A stretch of DNA of 64,000 nt. Origin: Hofstenia miamia (taxonomy: Eukaryota > Xenacoelomorpha > Acoela). Of the stretch, positions 11,117 to 22,722 are shown one piece after another. The stretch covers positions 193,897 to 257,896 of the forward strand of contig SCFE01000052.1 in the NCBI GenBank assembly GCA_004352715.1, given 5' to 3'. A program made the translations under genes and the position numbers. The notes under the pieces are model-generated. The model did not search any database and was not told where the DNA came from. It was given only the letters and a program-made list of their open reading frames with translations. How positions within the stretch are numbered: the stretch's first letter is position 1; each line of letters opens with the position of its first letter.

Positions 11117-13586
11117 CAAATAAGTCATAATAGCATATTGACTAGCAAAATTGTCGACTGTTTACTAGTTTGCTTATTTAACTGTTTTATCAGAACATTC
11201 CGTTACAATAAGCTCATAAACATTCAAAAGAATTTTCTCAACAAACTATTTCCAGCAAATCTTAAAATTAGATTTCATTTGCGAAGACTTCAAATGTCAT
11301 GGAATTATTGTTATTTATCCTTTAAGCCTAAATATATAAACGAAATTATAAACTTTTATTAGATTTGAGATATATTTTGCTTAAATGGGCCTAAATTGTT
11401 GTGTTATTTCGAAATCTTTCTGTATGGCGAAGATCAACAAAATATATTGGTGAATATAATGCAAATTCCCGAATTCGATTAAGTATTTCATTTGAAGAAA
11501 AACAGCACTACAATGCGCATTGGTTTGCTTCACAGAAAGATTTCGAAGTGACATCGAAATGTTGTCCCATATAGGGCAATCATTAAAAATATTTCTTACA
11601 TTATGAATTAAGATAGCGCGGAGTTCGGAAGTAGCTGAACTATTTTAATAACGTAATTGATGATGAAATATTTTCAAGTTTGGAAAGATTCCCTAGCTTA
11701 GGTGAACGACTTTAAAGACTTGCCATTTCCATTTTGAATTTGACAACCACAACATATACATAGACTTAAGAATTACGCAAGTAATTAGTTCAAGAGTTAA
11801 ATTAAACCTGAACGTGTAAACATATTACTGGTATAACACATAAATTGAATAGCATATGTAACGAAGTTTCAATGTAATACCATTGCATTAAAATGCTTGG
11901 AAGGAATACTCATTTGCTACTCTTAATGATAAATTCAATCAAGTAATTATACTTGATTGTAAATTATACAATTTACGCGGGATCGATCAACTAATTTATT
12001 TATATAATGAACATCACCATTAACGTTAAAGAATTTAACTGAAGAAAGACATCAATTTTTCAACTTCAAGTAAGTTTTGATTACTCTATGAGATCTTTTA
12101 AAAAATATATAAAAATGAAATGAATGAATTTAGATTAGTTTATTGTTTCATTTCAAACAAAATACAAATTTTATTAGCGAAACTAAAAAAAGAAAAAAAG
12201 AAAAGTTTAATTTCGCTCATTCTTTTGTGGTTTGATGCTAGCCTTGCATGAATCAGGTAAGAATGCTGGTCGAAAATAATTCCTATAAATTTAGTGAAAT
12301 ATCAGGGAAAAGAGAATTCAAACTAAGTAGAGACATAAATAAATTGCACATGTCAATGCATCAATGGTATAAATACTGCTAGGTGTTGAGGAACCTGTAG
12401 AATTAAAGGAGCATGTAGATAAGCAACCTAAGGAACTAACTTCTCTAGGTAAGGGGGCCGAGGAGATTGAGGACAGTGTGTGAGAGAATAATGGCATAAT
12501 AGAGAAAGACAGAGGCCGATAGACAAATAAAGTATAAACAGAAGGCAAAGCATGGAGAATACTGAAGGAATGTAGAAAACTGGGACAAGGAACAGAGTAA
12601 CAATTAGCTAAAGAAGGCATATAGAGAAACAGAAGCAGTGATAATGGCTACGTAGGAACAAGCAGTTGGGCAAACCGGAGATGGAAGCCGGTCGGTACTG
12701 ACCAACGGACCAGTCACGGACCGAATCTGGTCACCCTTATTTTCAATTCACCGGTCAATTTTATCTCTGGTCATACCGGTTAGCTAATTTAGTATGGTAA
12801 TTTCTCAAATCAAAAGCAGCGATTAAGCACATGACAATTACTATAATTATATTTCCTAAAATATGATTCTAAACGCAATTTAAATTACAAAAAAGTTCAC
12901 TTATGCACACTGTACGGTTGTGTGAAAAACATCTGATAAATATGGATTCGAAATCAACTTAGAATTTGCTACTAATAAAGAACAAAATTTAAATTTCTTA
13001 ATTAGAATAAACTTCATTTACGAGCATTATTTAATTCTCTGCCACTTTAGATAAATCCCCATACTAATAAATTACCAAATATAAAGACTATTACTATAAA
13101 ACATCACTAATGAAATCTTAACATATTCTCTTACTACCAAATATCTACAAGTTCCTGAAAAACTGTTTTGAGACTTTTCAACTATTCAATATGCTAGACG
13201 GAAACATCTTCTCAAAATTATTTAGGATGAAATAATTGAAGAGTACTTAAGAAAAGATTATTTAATTTAATGTGTTCGGTGGTTTTTAATCATTTCGGAA
13301 TTCTTTATTTTATCAACTGCATTTCATGTAAATTGTACAAGCTTAGTATAACATGTCTTTGTTGATAAAATCTCTTAAAAAACAATTACGCTAAAAAATA
13401 TTTGTTCTTTTGAGGAATCTTAAGTATAAAGTTATATGTTTACATTTAAATATAATTTTTCAAATGTCAAAATTCGGCTTCATTATTTTGTAAATGTTAT
13501 ATATATATAATGAAGTTTTGATAGAACTTTAGTAGATTTTTTAACCAGAAATTATCGGTTCTTAGTTTGTAATACCTAGATTGGAT
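11117..13586. other. Divergent intergenic region between the protease and decarboxylase genes
   Basis: About 2.5 kb separate the two divergent start codons. 12318-12620 is purine-rich on the plus strand; the complementary 100-codon frame is Ser/Leu/Pro-rich and not family-like. 12673-12785 has the look of a hAT end: CCGGAGATGGAAGCCGGTCG followed by GACCAACGGACCAGTC and later CACCGGTCAATTTT. No partner end was found. A 5' untranslated exon for the decarboxylase may lie here but cannot be placed. Confidence 0.35.
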
Positions 13587-13715
13587 ATGAGCGCATCAAA
13601 AGAAGAATTAGCGAAATTTGGTTACCTTACAAGAGATGAAGAGCTAAACTATCTTCAAGAAGTTAGTGACATATGCATTAGAAATACCAAAAAGTATTCT
13701 GACTCTGAAGAAAAG
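13587..13715 (+). CDS. Decarboxylase A exon 1
   Basis: ATG at 13587; the exon body begins at 13580 after acceptor CCTAG and ends before GTTTATA. It encodes [20 protein letters not shown] to DSEEK (43 codons, phase 0). The start is chosen because this ATG and its neighbours are conserved in copy B. The upstream acceptor implies at least one 5' exon, which may be untranslated. Confidence 0.8.
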
Positions 13716-14338
13716 GTTTATATTTGCATATTAATATCGATAACAATATTACTAATTAATTGATTTGAAATCGCATAATTCTATTTTTATAGGATGCATA
13801 GCTAATGGTAAGCATTATACCACATTCAGTGTCATATACTTACATGTACGTTATAATATTTCGTAAATTCTATGAGATATAGAAATTCTAAGATTCGTTT
13901 CTAGCTAAATTATCAGTCTTCCAAACCATCAGAATCATATTTGTTTGAGCAAGTTCAAAAAATTATTACAGATTTGTAAAATAGATAGAGATAGCCTGTT
14001 GGTTTGGGCCGGTTTTCTTCGTCATTTTTGCTTTTACTGAGCAAGGGTGAGTTCATATCTCGAAAATTTATATTATTGAAGTGACTTTAAAAAAATTCAT
14101 CAAATTTTATTTTGTACTTTAATGAATGAATTAGTACCTGAACTGACCTTGGAGTATTAAGCTTAAGCTTGACTAAAAATTTTTGCACACTTGTATTAAT
14201 AGGTAATGGGAAAGAAACATTGTATATGTATTCAAAGTCATGCATTTCAAAATCCTAAAATCACCGTTTATGAGAGCAATCGCCATTTATGAAGCAAAAG
14301 TCGCAACATTATTGATAAGAAAGTAAAGATCGATATCA

Positions 14339-14372
<34 letters not shown>

Positions 14373-17300
14373 NNNNNNNNNNNNNNNNNNNNNNNNNNNN
14401 NNNNNNNNNNNNNNNNNNNNNNNNNNNNNNNNNNNATCAAATTTTATTTTGTACTTTAATGAATGAATTAGTACCTGAACTGACCTTGGAGTATTAAGCT
14501 TAAGCTTGACTAAAAATGTATATGTATATATGCATATATATGGTTTTTGAAATATTTGGAGAACTTTGGGATCTGCTACCAAGTAATATTAGGTTAGCGA
14601 CAAATTGTTAAAGTAGCAAACCAACTAAATTATAAATTCGAAGCAATCGTTGATTAATATGTTGTGAAGTGTATGCTCCCAATTAAATTCCAGCAAATAC
14701 AAGGACTGTAGTAATAATATAGTTTTTAATAAATTATTTCCGTTTGCTATAATTACTTATAATTCAAAATTGCTTAGGTATTAAACTTTCTTCATCCAGA
14801 AGAATTGTCAACGAAGATAGACATTTCCCTGCGTAGAGAGTCTTCTAATCCTGATGAGATGAAAAGTATTCTAGAAAAGGTCTTCAAATTCAGTGTTCAC
14901 ACTATGAGTCCAAACTTCTATCAGCAGCTATTTTATTGGGGAGACTGTTGGGGAATTGGAGGTCAATGGGTCGCTGAAATTCTCAACACTAGTGCGTACA
15001 CATACGAGATGAGTCCGGTTTTTACAATAATGGAGAAAGAGGTTCGTACGAAATTGATTTACTGAATGAACCTAAAGTCTATTATTCGACACACAGTGAT
15101 TTCGATTGAATCGAATAGTTAATGGCAATTGTATATGTACATGAACATGCACACTACATGTTCCCCCAGGGAGCCATAACTCCAAAGAAATTCAAATCAT
15201 ATTAGGAAAAAAGATACCCAAAAAAATAAAAGAAAAGTAATTCCAAGTATATTACGTTTTTAAGAAGATTAAATTACTGAACATATTTATTGAATACTTT
15301 AGGAAACAAATGAAGAACAGTTTTTTCCAAATAACAGCACCAGGATATGCTTATAATAATATCCAAAACTGAAATATTAATGTTTTTTGAATTTGCAAAT
15401 TTGATTAAAAAAATTGCCAAATAAATGTACTAAGAACAAAATGTAAAAATGAAGCCTTTTTGAAATCTACTTAATCCTCCATCCTGTATTCTGAGCTTTT
15501 GTTACCTAAGCATGATAATCTCCTGCATCAATTTGTAATGCAGTAAAAATTGTGTAAATCTGAAATTGATCTTTGTTGTAGAAGAAAAAATAATATTCTT
15601 TACATAAGTGATTCAGAATTCCTCAATATTTTACCATTCATTTGATGACTTTCTTGTTAAAAATTTTATAAACAAAACAAGTTATTAACATATAGCCTTT
15701 TGAAAAATGTCTCTCAAAGTACATTGCTACAAGACTGCATTTTAGATTTAACTGCAAGTTTCCTTAACAACTCTGTCGTCAACTGCAATATTTTAGGTAA
15801 TAAAAGAAGCTCTAAAATTATGGAATTTCCCCAGTACTGGTGAAGGCTACATATGCCATGGTGGAGCACAAAGCATGCTGTTTGCTCTGAACGTTGCTAG
15901 AAATCAATATTATCCCCAAGTAAAAACAAAGGGCGCATCTTCCATGCCTAACGTTGATATTTATACTTCAGAAGAAGGTCATTATTCTCTTGAAAAATCA
16001 GCTTCAATTATCGGGATTGGTAGCGAGTCAATAGTTCCCGTAGAAACAGATGATTTAGGAATAATGAAGATGGATGCTTTAAAGGTAACATATTTACTGT
16101 GAATTATCCTACTGTTTTTCTAAACTTGTTCAACAGCAATTTAAAAAACAGAATTATTAATTCATGCAGCTTGAAAAATTTTTATTAAAAATTAGCAAAT
16201 GCTAAGCTTCAATATTTTGGAATATTCTGAGTGTCAAAGATGTACGCGAGTCGGGCTTACTCGCGCGGGTAGTGGTTTTACCCGCATCCGCACAGTGCGG
16301 TGAATTTCAAATGCGGTTGGGTGCAGGTGGACCTTTAAATTTTCTTACATGTGTAATACTAACCTAATACAATATTAATTATAACACGAAATCTATATAA
16401 TATAATATATTTGACATCATTCACTCAATTAAATAAAATTAATAAACAGTCAATTCGGTGATTGACATTTTTTGACTTAATTACTTGAAATGACGTCGCC
16501 TCGTTGAACCAATCACACGCGTAGTTTTGAAATAGACGGGCGACATTTAGAAAATAGCGGGTGTGGGTAAATGTTTATAATAAAAATGTGGTGGGGTTGT
16601 GGACCCACTCCCCAGATAACAATTTTGGTTGTTTTTACGTTGTTTATGTTTGTTTCATACTTTTGGTTGTTGCAACAACCATTAACATCATAATAACAAC
16701 CATTAATACTAATTTGAGCAACTAAAAATGTGATAATTTAAGATTCAAACAGATGCTTGCAAATAGAACTCACTTCATCATTTTGATTACTAGATCATTT
16801 TTATATAAAGAACGGAATTGCAAAAAGCTTTTTTGAAATATTAAATTTGCGAATTTTCAAAATAATTTATTCATGAATATTTGGACACCTTCAAATTATC
16901 TGTCAGATAAAAAAGTTACATTTGAGCAGAAGAGATTCTTTACGATTTAAAAAAATATTATTTCAAAATTATACTTAACTTTAAAAGTTTAAATTTTTGT
17001 TAAATTTGGCAGATTTTTATGCTTATTATTATCATTTAAAATCAAGACATTCATTCAAGATTTCAGCAAATGTTGTATTTAATGTAGTTATTGTATTACT
17101 GTTCTGCCCTCTGTTGGGCTTGTGTTAGTTTAAACAGCAATGTTTGAACTGATTATCAATATAAATTTGGTGTATTGCATATAAAAGTAATGCTAGAACA
17201 ATCATGGGCAACATAAAATTACGTTGTTACGAACTAAAAATAATGCTTTTTTATTCAGAAAAAACAACCTAATGTGACTTTGTTGTAACAACGTTGTTTA

Positions 17301-18861
17301 GACCAGTCAAAAGGGTACCATTTCAACGTTAAAACAACCATAAAAAAACAACTAAAAAACAACGTTGTTTAGACCAAAATTTGTTATCTGGGTCACTGCG
17401 AAAGGGTTGCAATGCGATTATAAAAAATTACACCCGCGTCCTTCTATACTGACTGGATTCATAAAAACATTTGTGAATGTATTAATCACGTAAATTTTTC
17501 ACAGTGAATTTGACTTTTTTGCAATATTTTAACTTTCAAATATATTTTAGGAAGCCCATGAATTGCAAATTACAAATAATTTTAGTCATAGCAAATATAT
17601 TTCATCAAGTATGGTGACTGAATATATATGAACGTAGCTGTACTGTATATTTACTTTATATTCTTATCCTACATATGCATTCCAAAATCTGAGATCATAG
17701 AAACCGGTATTAAGTTATGAAATCATTATTCAAAGCATATTAAAGAAAAGTTTGACATAAAAGCCTATTGGTAAAGAAATTAAACTGGAGTTTTATTTAA
17801 GCACCTAAACTAAAAACGCTCGCAATAGTAAAAGAATAGTCTTATGAAATTCTTTGAAGATTGTTATTGAGTAAATTTTCATAGCAAATGCTTAATTGTT
17901 TTAAATTTAGGCAGCTATTTCGAAAACCTTGGCAAACGGAAGAGTGCCTTTTTATATAAATGCCACTGCCGGAACAACAGTTACCGATGCATATGATCCA
18001 ATAAATGAAATTGCAAACTTGTGTGAGAAGCATAGGATTTGGTTAAATATTGATGGCGCATTCGGCGGTATGAAATTTTCATTTATCATTTTGGATCTTA
18101 ACAAATGATTGGTACAGTACTTCGCATGAAATAAAATTCAAAAAACCATTAAAAACATGTCATTCAAATAGATTTTATCAAAGTAAATGATACCCACCTG
18201 TGTTTGCAAAAATTCTTTCGGCTCCAATAAATGAATGTACTCTTAAATAATTAAGAAGAGGGTCTTATATTTGAGTACTGTATTTTTATACTATGCTTTT
18301 CAACAAATTTTGTTTATCTTAACCCTGGTTCCACTTCATGTGTGGACAGTAAGTTGTGATTTCTAATGATCACTTTAACCTAGGTTATGCAATTTTAAGC
18401 AGCCTACATTTACTAAAAGACGCTGACCATTTTGCCCTTATTGCCTTGTCTACAACTATTTATCATATTCTTTTGAAAACTGGTAATTATAAAAAGTTCA
18501 TCTTTGGGTTCTATTTGTTTACTTTTCATGCTTTAATGCTTTGTAATTTGATAATAATCACAGCTTCATCTGAATCGCCAATTTGATTAGGCCTATTAGA
18601 ATAATTTTATGTATGACGTCAATTTCATCATTTTTGTAAATTAATATTTTATCAATTTGGCATTTAGCCAACTTTAAGAATCTGGTTAATTCAATTTTTC
18701 AATTCAAATAATGTATAGCCTGGCATACAGTCTAATATCCAAATCCAAACATGTGATCCATTTCCAAACTGGTAAAAATCAATTTTTGCTTAGTTGATTT
18801 ACAGAATGGAAATAAAAAAATATGATTTTTGTAGAAAACGATGATATCATTTAAAGCATTG

Positions 18862-18901
<40 letters not shown>

Positions 18902-20195
18902 ATATTTACAAGCTTGTCTGCGAGACAGAATTTTGAACCTCACTTCACCAGAATTTCTGTAGCTATCTCCAACGATCTCTACGATGCTGAAATATTATTC
19001 ATACGATGTATATCAAAAATGTTATTCACTATTTTTATAGCTCGATGAAGGCACTTAAAACTTATTAAAGTATGCAAACATGTATATGCCAGATTTCAAT
19101 TTTTCATAATATCCAAGTCTTAAAAATGGCAAATAACTGGATACCTTAAATACGGGGTGCTGATAAAAATTTAGTTGCCTAAACCATTTTTCTTAGCTTG
19201 TTTTGTTCTATTTAAACGCTACAAAAATAATATTTTGACATAGTATTGAATTAACAAAATAGGAAACATTGTGGCAAAGTTGTCTACTTGTACTGGCTAC
19301 AGAAAGTGTGTCCTCGTAAAATGTTTAGAGACAAATAGTAACTAAGTATTTTGTATATACGAATTGATCTTAAATTTCATAAGTTGATGAAATGATAAAT
19401 CCATATCATCTACCTTATTCAATATTTATTAATAATTATTTAGGAAGTTTGATATTTTCAAACAAGCACAGGCATTTACTCAAAGGAGCCCATCGTGCGA
19501 ATTCTGTCGTTTGGGACTTTCACAAAATGCTAGGAGCTCCTCTGCCTTGTTCGGTACTTCTGCTAAGAGAGTCTGGCCAATTGAAAGCAGCACAGGGAAT
19601 TTCAGTAGGGTATCTCTTTGCTGGGAAGAAACACTACGATGTTGATTATGATTTGGGAAATCTTTCAATCCAATGTGGTAGAAAAATAGATAATTTTAAA
19701 GTGTGGATGGCTTGGAAGGCAAGAGGCAGCAACGGATTTGAGGTTGATTAAATTGTATATATACTTTTTTTGATATTTATTTATATTAAATTTAATAACA
19801 TACTTTCATGAATAATTTAGGCACATGTGGATAAACTCTATGAAAATGCAGAATACTTTTTGAACAAAATCAAGTCAAGAGATGATTTCAGACTTGTGTT
19901 CCCTAAAGCAGAACCAAGATTAAAAATTTGTTTTTGGTACTTGCCGCCATGGTTGCAAAAGAAGACGTTGAATGAAGAGGATAAAAAATATCTGAATGCA
20001 GTAACTCATAAAATCAAAGAAGTTTACGTTTATGAAGGACTTTTATACTTGGCCACTCAGCCATTGAAAAAACACCCATTTTTCTTCAGGATTGTGATAA
20101 TTGACCCTAGAAAGGGACCAAGGGAACTTGATAGAGTAATCTCAATATTTTCGGATATTGGATCCAAATTAAAGAAAGAAGACTTCAATGTATAG
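13587..20195 (+). CDS. PLP-dependent acidic amino-acid decarboxylase (GAD/CSAD/GADL1 group), copy A, complete
   Basis: Join of 13587-13715, 14778-15041, 15797-16084, 17911-18067, 19444-19742 and 19821-20195: 503 codons plus stop, all introns GT..AG with matching phases, length typical of CSAD/GADL1. Group II decarboxylases release CO2 from an amino acid held as a Schiff base on PLP, usually as cytosolic dimers. Landmarks: YTYEMSPVF (substrate entrance), HYS at H193 (ring stacking), ATAGTTV at 245-251, D275 in NIDGAFGG (pyridine nitrogen), Schiff-base K307 in [10 protein letters not shown], loop [12 protein letters not shown] and QCGRKID, and R469 in FFFRIVI, matching the substrate-carboxylate Arg of GADs. 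Relative to vertebrate enzymes several active-site neighbours differ: CPGGS is CHGGA, DAAWGG is DGAFGG, NPHK is DFHK. The substrate therefore cannot be assumed to be glutamate or cysteine sulfinate. A near-identical partial copy lies 22 kb downstream. Confidence 0.9.
14778..15041 (+). CDS. Decarboxylase A exon 2
   Basis: Acceptor GCTTAG, donor GTTCGT, 88 codons, phase 0 both ends. It encodes [10 protein letters not shown] through [16 protein letters not shown] and [20 protein letters not shown], the region equivalent to 'HPRFFNQL...LNTSQYTYEIAPVFVLME' in CSAD. No counterpart is found for copy B. Confidence 0.88.
15797..16084 (+). CDS. Decarboxylase A exon 3: phosphate-binding and His-stacking region
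   Basis: Acceptor TTTTAG, donor GTAACA, 96 codons, phase 0. It encodes [16 protein letters not shown], where family members have PGGS.SN, then [14 protein letters not shown] with the stacking His. The Ser-to-Ala change in the PLP-phosphate loop is notable. The exon is absent from resolved copy B sequence. Confidence 0.88.
16239..17450. mobile_element. GC-rich hAT-like element split by a nested MITE
   Basis: The left part (about 16239-16610) has CGGGCTTACTCGCGCGGGTA and ACCCGCATCCGC. The right part (17393-17450) has GGGTTGCAATGCGATTA and ACACCCGCGTCCTTC, i.e. inverted CCCGC motifs. The two halves are interrupted by the CCCAGATAACAA element. Exact ends and target duplication were not resolved. 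It sits in intron 3 of decarboxylase A. Confidence 0.4.
16611..17392. mobile_element. MITE with CCCAGATAACAA terminal inverted repeats
   Basis: Left end CCCAGATAACAATTTTGG; right end is the complement (CCAAAATTTGTTATCTGGG), 782 bases. Both ends carry subterminal CAAC/GTTG and AACGTTGTT repeats in opposite senses (GGTTGTTGCAACAACC near 16665). No coding frame. It is nested within another repeat in intron 3 of decarboxylase A. Confidence 0.65.
17911..18067 (+). CDS. Decarboxylase A exon 4: cofactor aspartate
   Basis: Acceptor TTTAG, donor GTATGA, 157 bases, phase 0 to 1. It encodes [20 protein letters not shown] then [15 protein letters not shown] and ends [13 protein letters not shown]. The Asp of IDGAFGG is the pyridine-nitrogen Asp; family members usually have DAAWGG or DAAYAG. 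Confidence 0.88.
18068..19443. other. Decarboxylase A intron 4
   Basis: Non-coding with an (AT)n microsatellite at about 18865-18898. From about 18899 (GTCATATTTACAAGCTTGTC) to exon 5 it aligns with copy B from about 40030 (GTCATATTTTCAAACTTGTC). The 76-codon frame at 18356-18586 shows no family features. Confidence 0.5.
19444..19742 (+). CDS. Decarboxylase A exon 5: Schiff-base lysine
   Basis: Acceptor ATTTAG, donor GTTGAT, 299 bases, phase 1 to 0. It encodes [38 protein letters not shown] with the PLP lysine, the mobile loop [14 protein letters not shown] and [19 protein letters not shown]. Confidence 0.92.
19821..20195 (+). CDS. Decarboxylase A exon 6 (C-terminal)
   Basis: Acceptor TTTAG after a 78-base intron; 124 codons then TAG. 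It encodes the small C-terminal domain: [24 protein letters not shown] and [16 protein letters not shown], equivalent to 'VCFWFVPPSLR...FFRVVV' of CSAD. Ends KLKKEDFNV. Confidence 0.92.
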   Translation, partial: AHVDKLYENAEYFLNKIKSRDDFRLVFPKAEPRLKICFWYLPPWLQKKTLNEEDKKYLNAVTHKIKEVYVYEGLLYLATQPLKKHPFFFRIVIIDPRKGPRELDRVISIFSDIGSKLKKEDFNV

Positions 20196-20216
20196 CATCA
20201 TTAATTGTATTATAAT

Positions 20217-20222
20217 AATAAA
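20217..20222 (+). promoter_or_regulatory. AATAAA poly(A) signal of decarboxylase A
   Basis: AATAAA lies 22 bases after the stop codon within TATAATAATAAAATTT. At the aligned position of copy B (42348 region) the sequence is AATAATAGGAAAA, so the hexamer is lost there. Confidence 0.55.
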
Positions 20223-20863
20223 ATTTCATAGGTTTACTATTTTGTTTTCAATTAAACAAACATTGTATCTATAAATGGTTACTTCAAATTGAAAAAATGG
20301 ATTTATGCTTATAATTTGTGTCACTTAACTTCATATAAAACAATTTCATAAAATATTACAACATCAAGTCTACCTTAAGCTTTGATTATTTTCGAATCCA
20401 AAATATTCAATACTATTTCATCTGTGCATCTTTTCCAATAAATGCTTGATAGCCAGTTGATAATTGAAAGAATTCTTCATTGAAAGACCAATGAACGCGC
20501 ATTCTTCATGCTGAAGATCTATAAAAAGCATGAAAATTTGCATTCTCTTCCGAATTTTGACAGTAACTGGGTAATATATTTTGTTGCTTCTTATTCAACC
20601 ATTTAATCATTAATTATTTATATATATATAAAAAACGATTATATTAAATATATTATTTAGGGAACGGAAAATATTTTTGGAATTGTAGGAGGTTTAATAA
20701 AGAATGAAGTTCAATTTTGAATTACAGTGAATAAGGTTTCTTTACGTTATACTCAATGATTGACATGGATAGTGACTGATGAATTTCCACATTAGATATA
20801 GATGCAATGTGCATTACGATCGGGTTCGATTCCTATTTAATTTGGACGAGTAATTAACCTTAA

Positions 20864-20980
20864 GGTGAGTTCAGACGAGAATCTTTTTGATGTACGCTTT
20901 TTATTACAGTCCGTTCAGACGAGCATCTTTTTGATGTATATCAAATGATATACATCAAAAGATGCACGTCTGAACGCACC
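20864..20980. mobile_element. TTAA-flanked palindromic MITE (piggyBac-like), copy 1
   Basis: TTAA at 20860-20863, then GGTGAGTTCAGACGAGAATC; the right end is the complement (CGTCTGAACGCACC), followed by TTTA, a one-base-changed TTAA. The interior holds a second GTTCAGACGAGCATC unit and a near-perfect hairpin around TGATGTATATCA/TGATATACATCA. A reverse-oriented relative begins at 63900. Confidence 0.7.
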
Positions 20981-21759
20981 TTTAGGCATGATTTTGTCAA
21001 TATACTAAATTTAGAAAGAAAATTTCTATCCACTTGCTGTTGAGATTTTAGAGCTGCTTAATTCTAGAAAATGTAAATGTTATATTTAATAGATTTACCT
21101 TATCTTCTTTGCAAAAATTGTATATAATATTTCCAAAATTTGAATGTATACTCAAATTACACAAATGAAATAAATGAAGCTACAATAACAACAAACAAAG
21201 AGTACAAATAGAAAGAAAACAAGTAATTGGAATTCATCAGAAGTTTAATTAATATTATTCACAAATCACTAGCTTAAAAACCAAACAAATATTACTAATT
21301 GCACCATGCATTTATGGAATTAGAAGAGCCAAATATTAACTGTTTTCAAGTAAATGGTCTATCCAATCTTTTTTAAGTCTTCTTAAATTTGGACTGCAGC
21401 GTAGAGTTCCATTCATTACAAATATTTCTCATTTATATTTTTTTACTTGTTTTGTATTTATCCATTTACTGGTTCTTTTATTGTATTTAAAATTATTTAT
21501 AAGTATTCATGATTATATGACCCAAGGTTTCTAAAGGAGTTTATGTAATCAGAAATTTTCTATGCCAAAAGCAGCAAGTGTTCTAAGCATGCCCGGGCCT
21601 ACCCATTGATGTTTAGTTCAATTTTATTAAACAAAGTTCTATGAACTTTCTACCTTATATTGCTTTGAAAAATTAAGATTTAGTAACTTTGTTAGAGATA
21701 TATTAACACTGTGAGAGTGCCCGAATGAAGCTCAAGATTCGAATTTATGTTAATACTCG
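20981..21759. other. Intergenic sequence, nothing recognised
   Basis: A+T-rich spacer downstream of decarboxylase A; no exon, RNA gene or element boundary seen. Confidence 0.4.
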
Positions 21760-21761
21760 AT

Positions 21762-21765
<4 letters not shown>

Positions 21766-21798
<33 letters not shown>

Positions 21799-21830
21799 GT
21801 ATACACTGTATATATATACATATATATACA

Positions 21831-21864
<34 letters not shown>

Positions 21865-21892
21865 CCCGGCATATATATATATATATATATAT
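21766..21892. repeat. Compound (AT)n/(TATACA) microsatellite
   Basis: Long runs of AT interrupted by TACA and CCCGGC. The Tyr/Ile-rich frame across it is a by-product of the repeat. Confidence 0.85.
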
Positions 21893-22490
21893 GTTTACAA
21901 TTTTGTAGTTATATTTATTTCTAACTCTAGAGATTTAATAAAAAATAAGATAAGAATCAAACACCTGCAAAAAATTGATTAGCTAAAATAAATTCGAAAA
22001 ACAGCAAACCTTATTACATATAGAAAAATGTTAATACTTATTTGAACTGCCAATCGTAGCTTACCCCATATAGTTAAACTTAATAATCTCAAAATATTAT
22101 TCCTTGCTTTCTGACAAAAGTGTGAGCCTTTTCCTCAAAAGCTACTTCCGAAAACGCGCAAGGTTTCTGAAAACTGCCCATTGCTGACGAAAGGGAGAAC
22201 CATTATCATTCTAGTTAGCATCGGTGAAATTTTTCCATTTTTTTGTTTAGATATAATAATATGGTTATTACTTGTTCCATAGATTACTAAATAGAATAGT
22301 TTGTATTTAGGTGTCTATGCCTATACAGATAGTTACAAAATCTTAGCCTTAGAATCATTTGATTGAAATAAACAAGGAGCATGACTAAAAAACAGATACT
22401 TAACTACCCCTTAATCCAACATGATGCACGGACCTGCTCTGTCCATTACATAGCGTTCAATACTATAGCACTGAAAACACTTATGAACTA

Positions 22491-22722
22491 GAGTTCCGCA
22501 GGACCAGAATTTTATTGGTGCCAGCTGCTTCCCATACCAGTCTCATGAAAATATCTCATCGCATGGTTACACAAAATATCTTCTATTTTAGACAAACATA
22601 TTTTGAGGAACACTGAGATTCGTGATACCAGTATTTTTTATTTTTGGTCCAAGGCTTTAGTGAATCCCAGTCCCACTGAAATACTTAGTACCAAATCCGA
22701 TTCTCTAGTCCTGCAGAACCCA
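22491..22722. mobile_element. Short MITE with GGTTCYGCAGGAC inverted ends
   Basis: Left end GAGTTCCGCAGGACCAGAAT; right end, reverse complemented, GGGTTCTGCAGGACTAGAGA. The ~230-base interior has no coding frame and includes a GTACTAAGTATTTCA-like subterminal repeat. Target duplication not resolved. Confidence 0.45.

Noticed and set aside
12318-12620. 100-codon minus-strand open frame rich in Ser/Leu/Pro
   Set aside because: It is the complement of a purine-rich tract with no domain, no splice logic and no signal of selection.
13580-13587. TTG at 13581 as an upstream start of decarboxylase A
   Set aside because: A non-ATG start just after a splice acceptor is unlikely; the conserved ATG at 13587 (32069 in copy B) is preferred.
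18356-18586. 76-codon frame in decarboxylase intron 4
   Set aside because: No exon borders, not conserved at the copy B position, no domain.
20811-20832. GGGTTCGATTCC resembles a tRNA/SINE B-box
   Set aside because: No A-box at the right distance and no cloverleaf can be folded around it.
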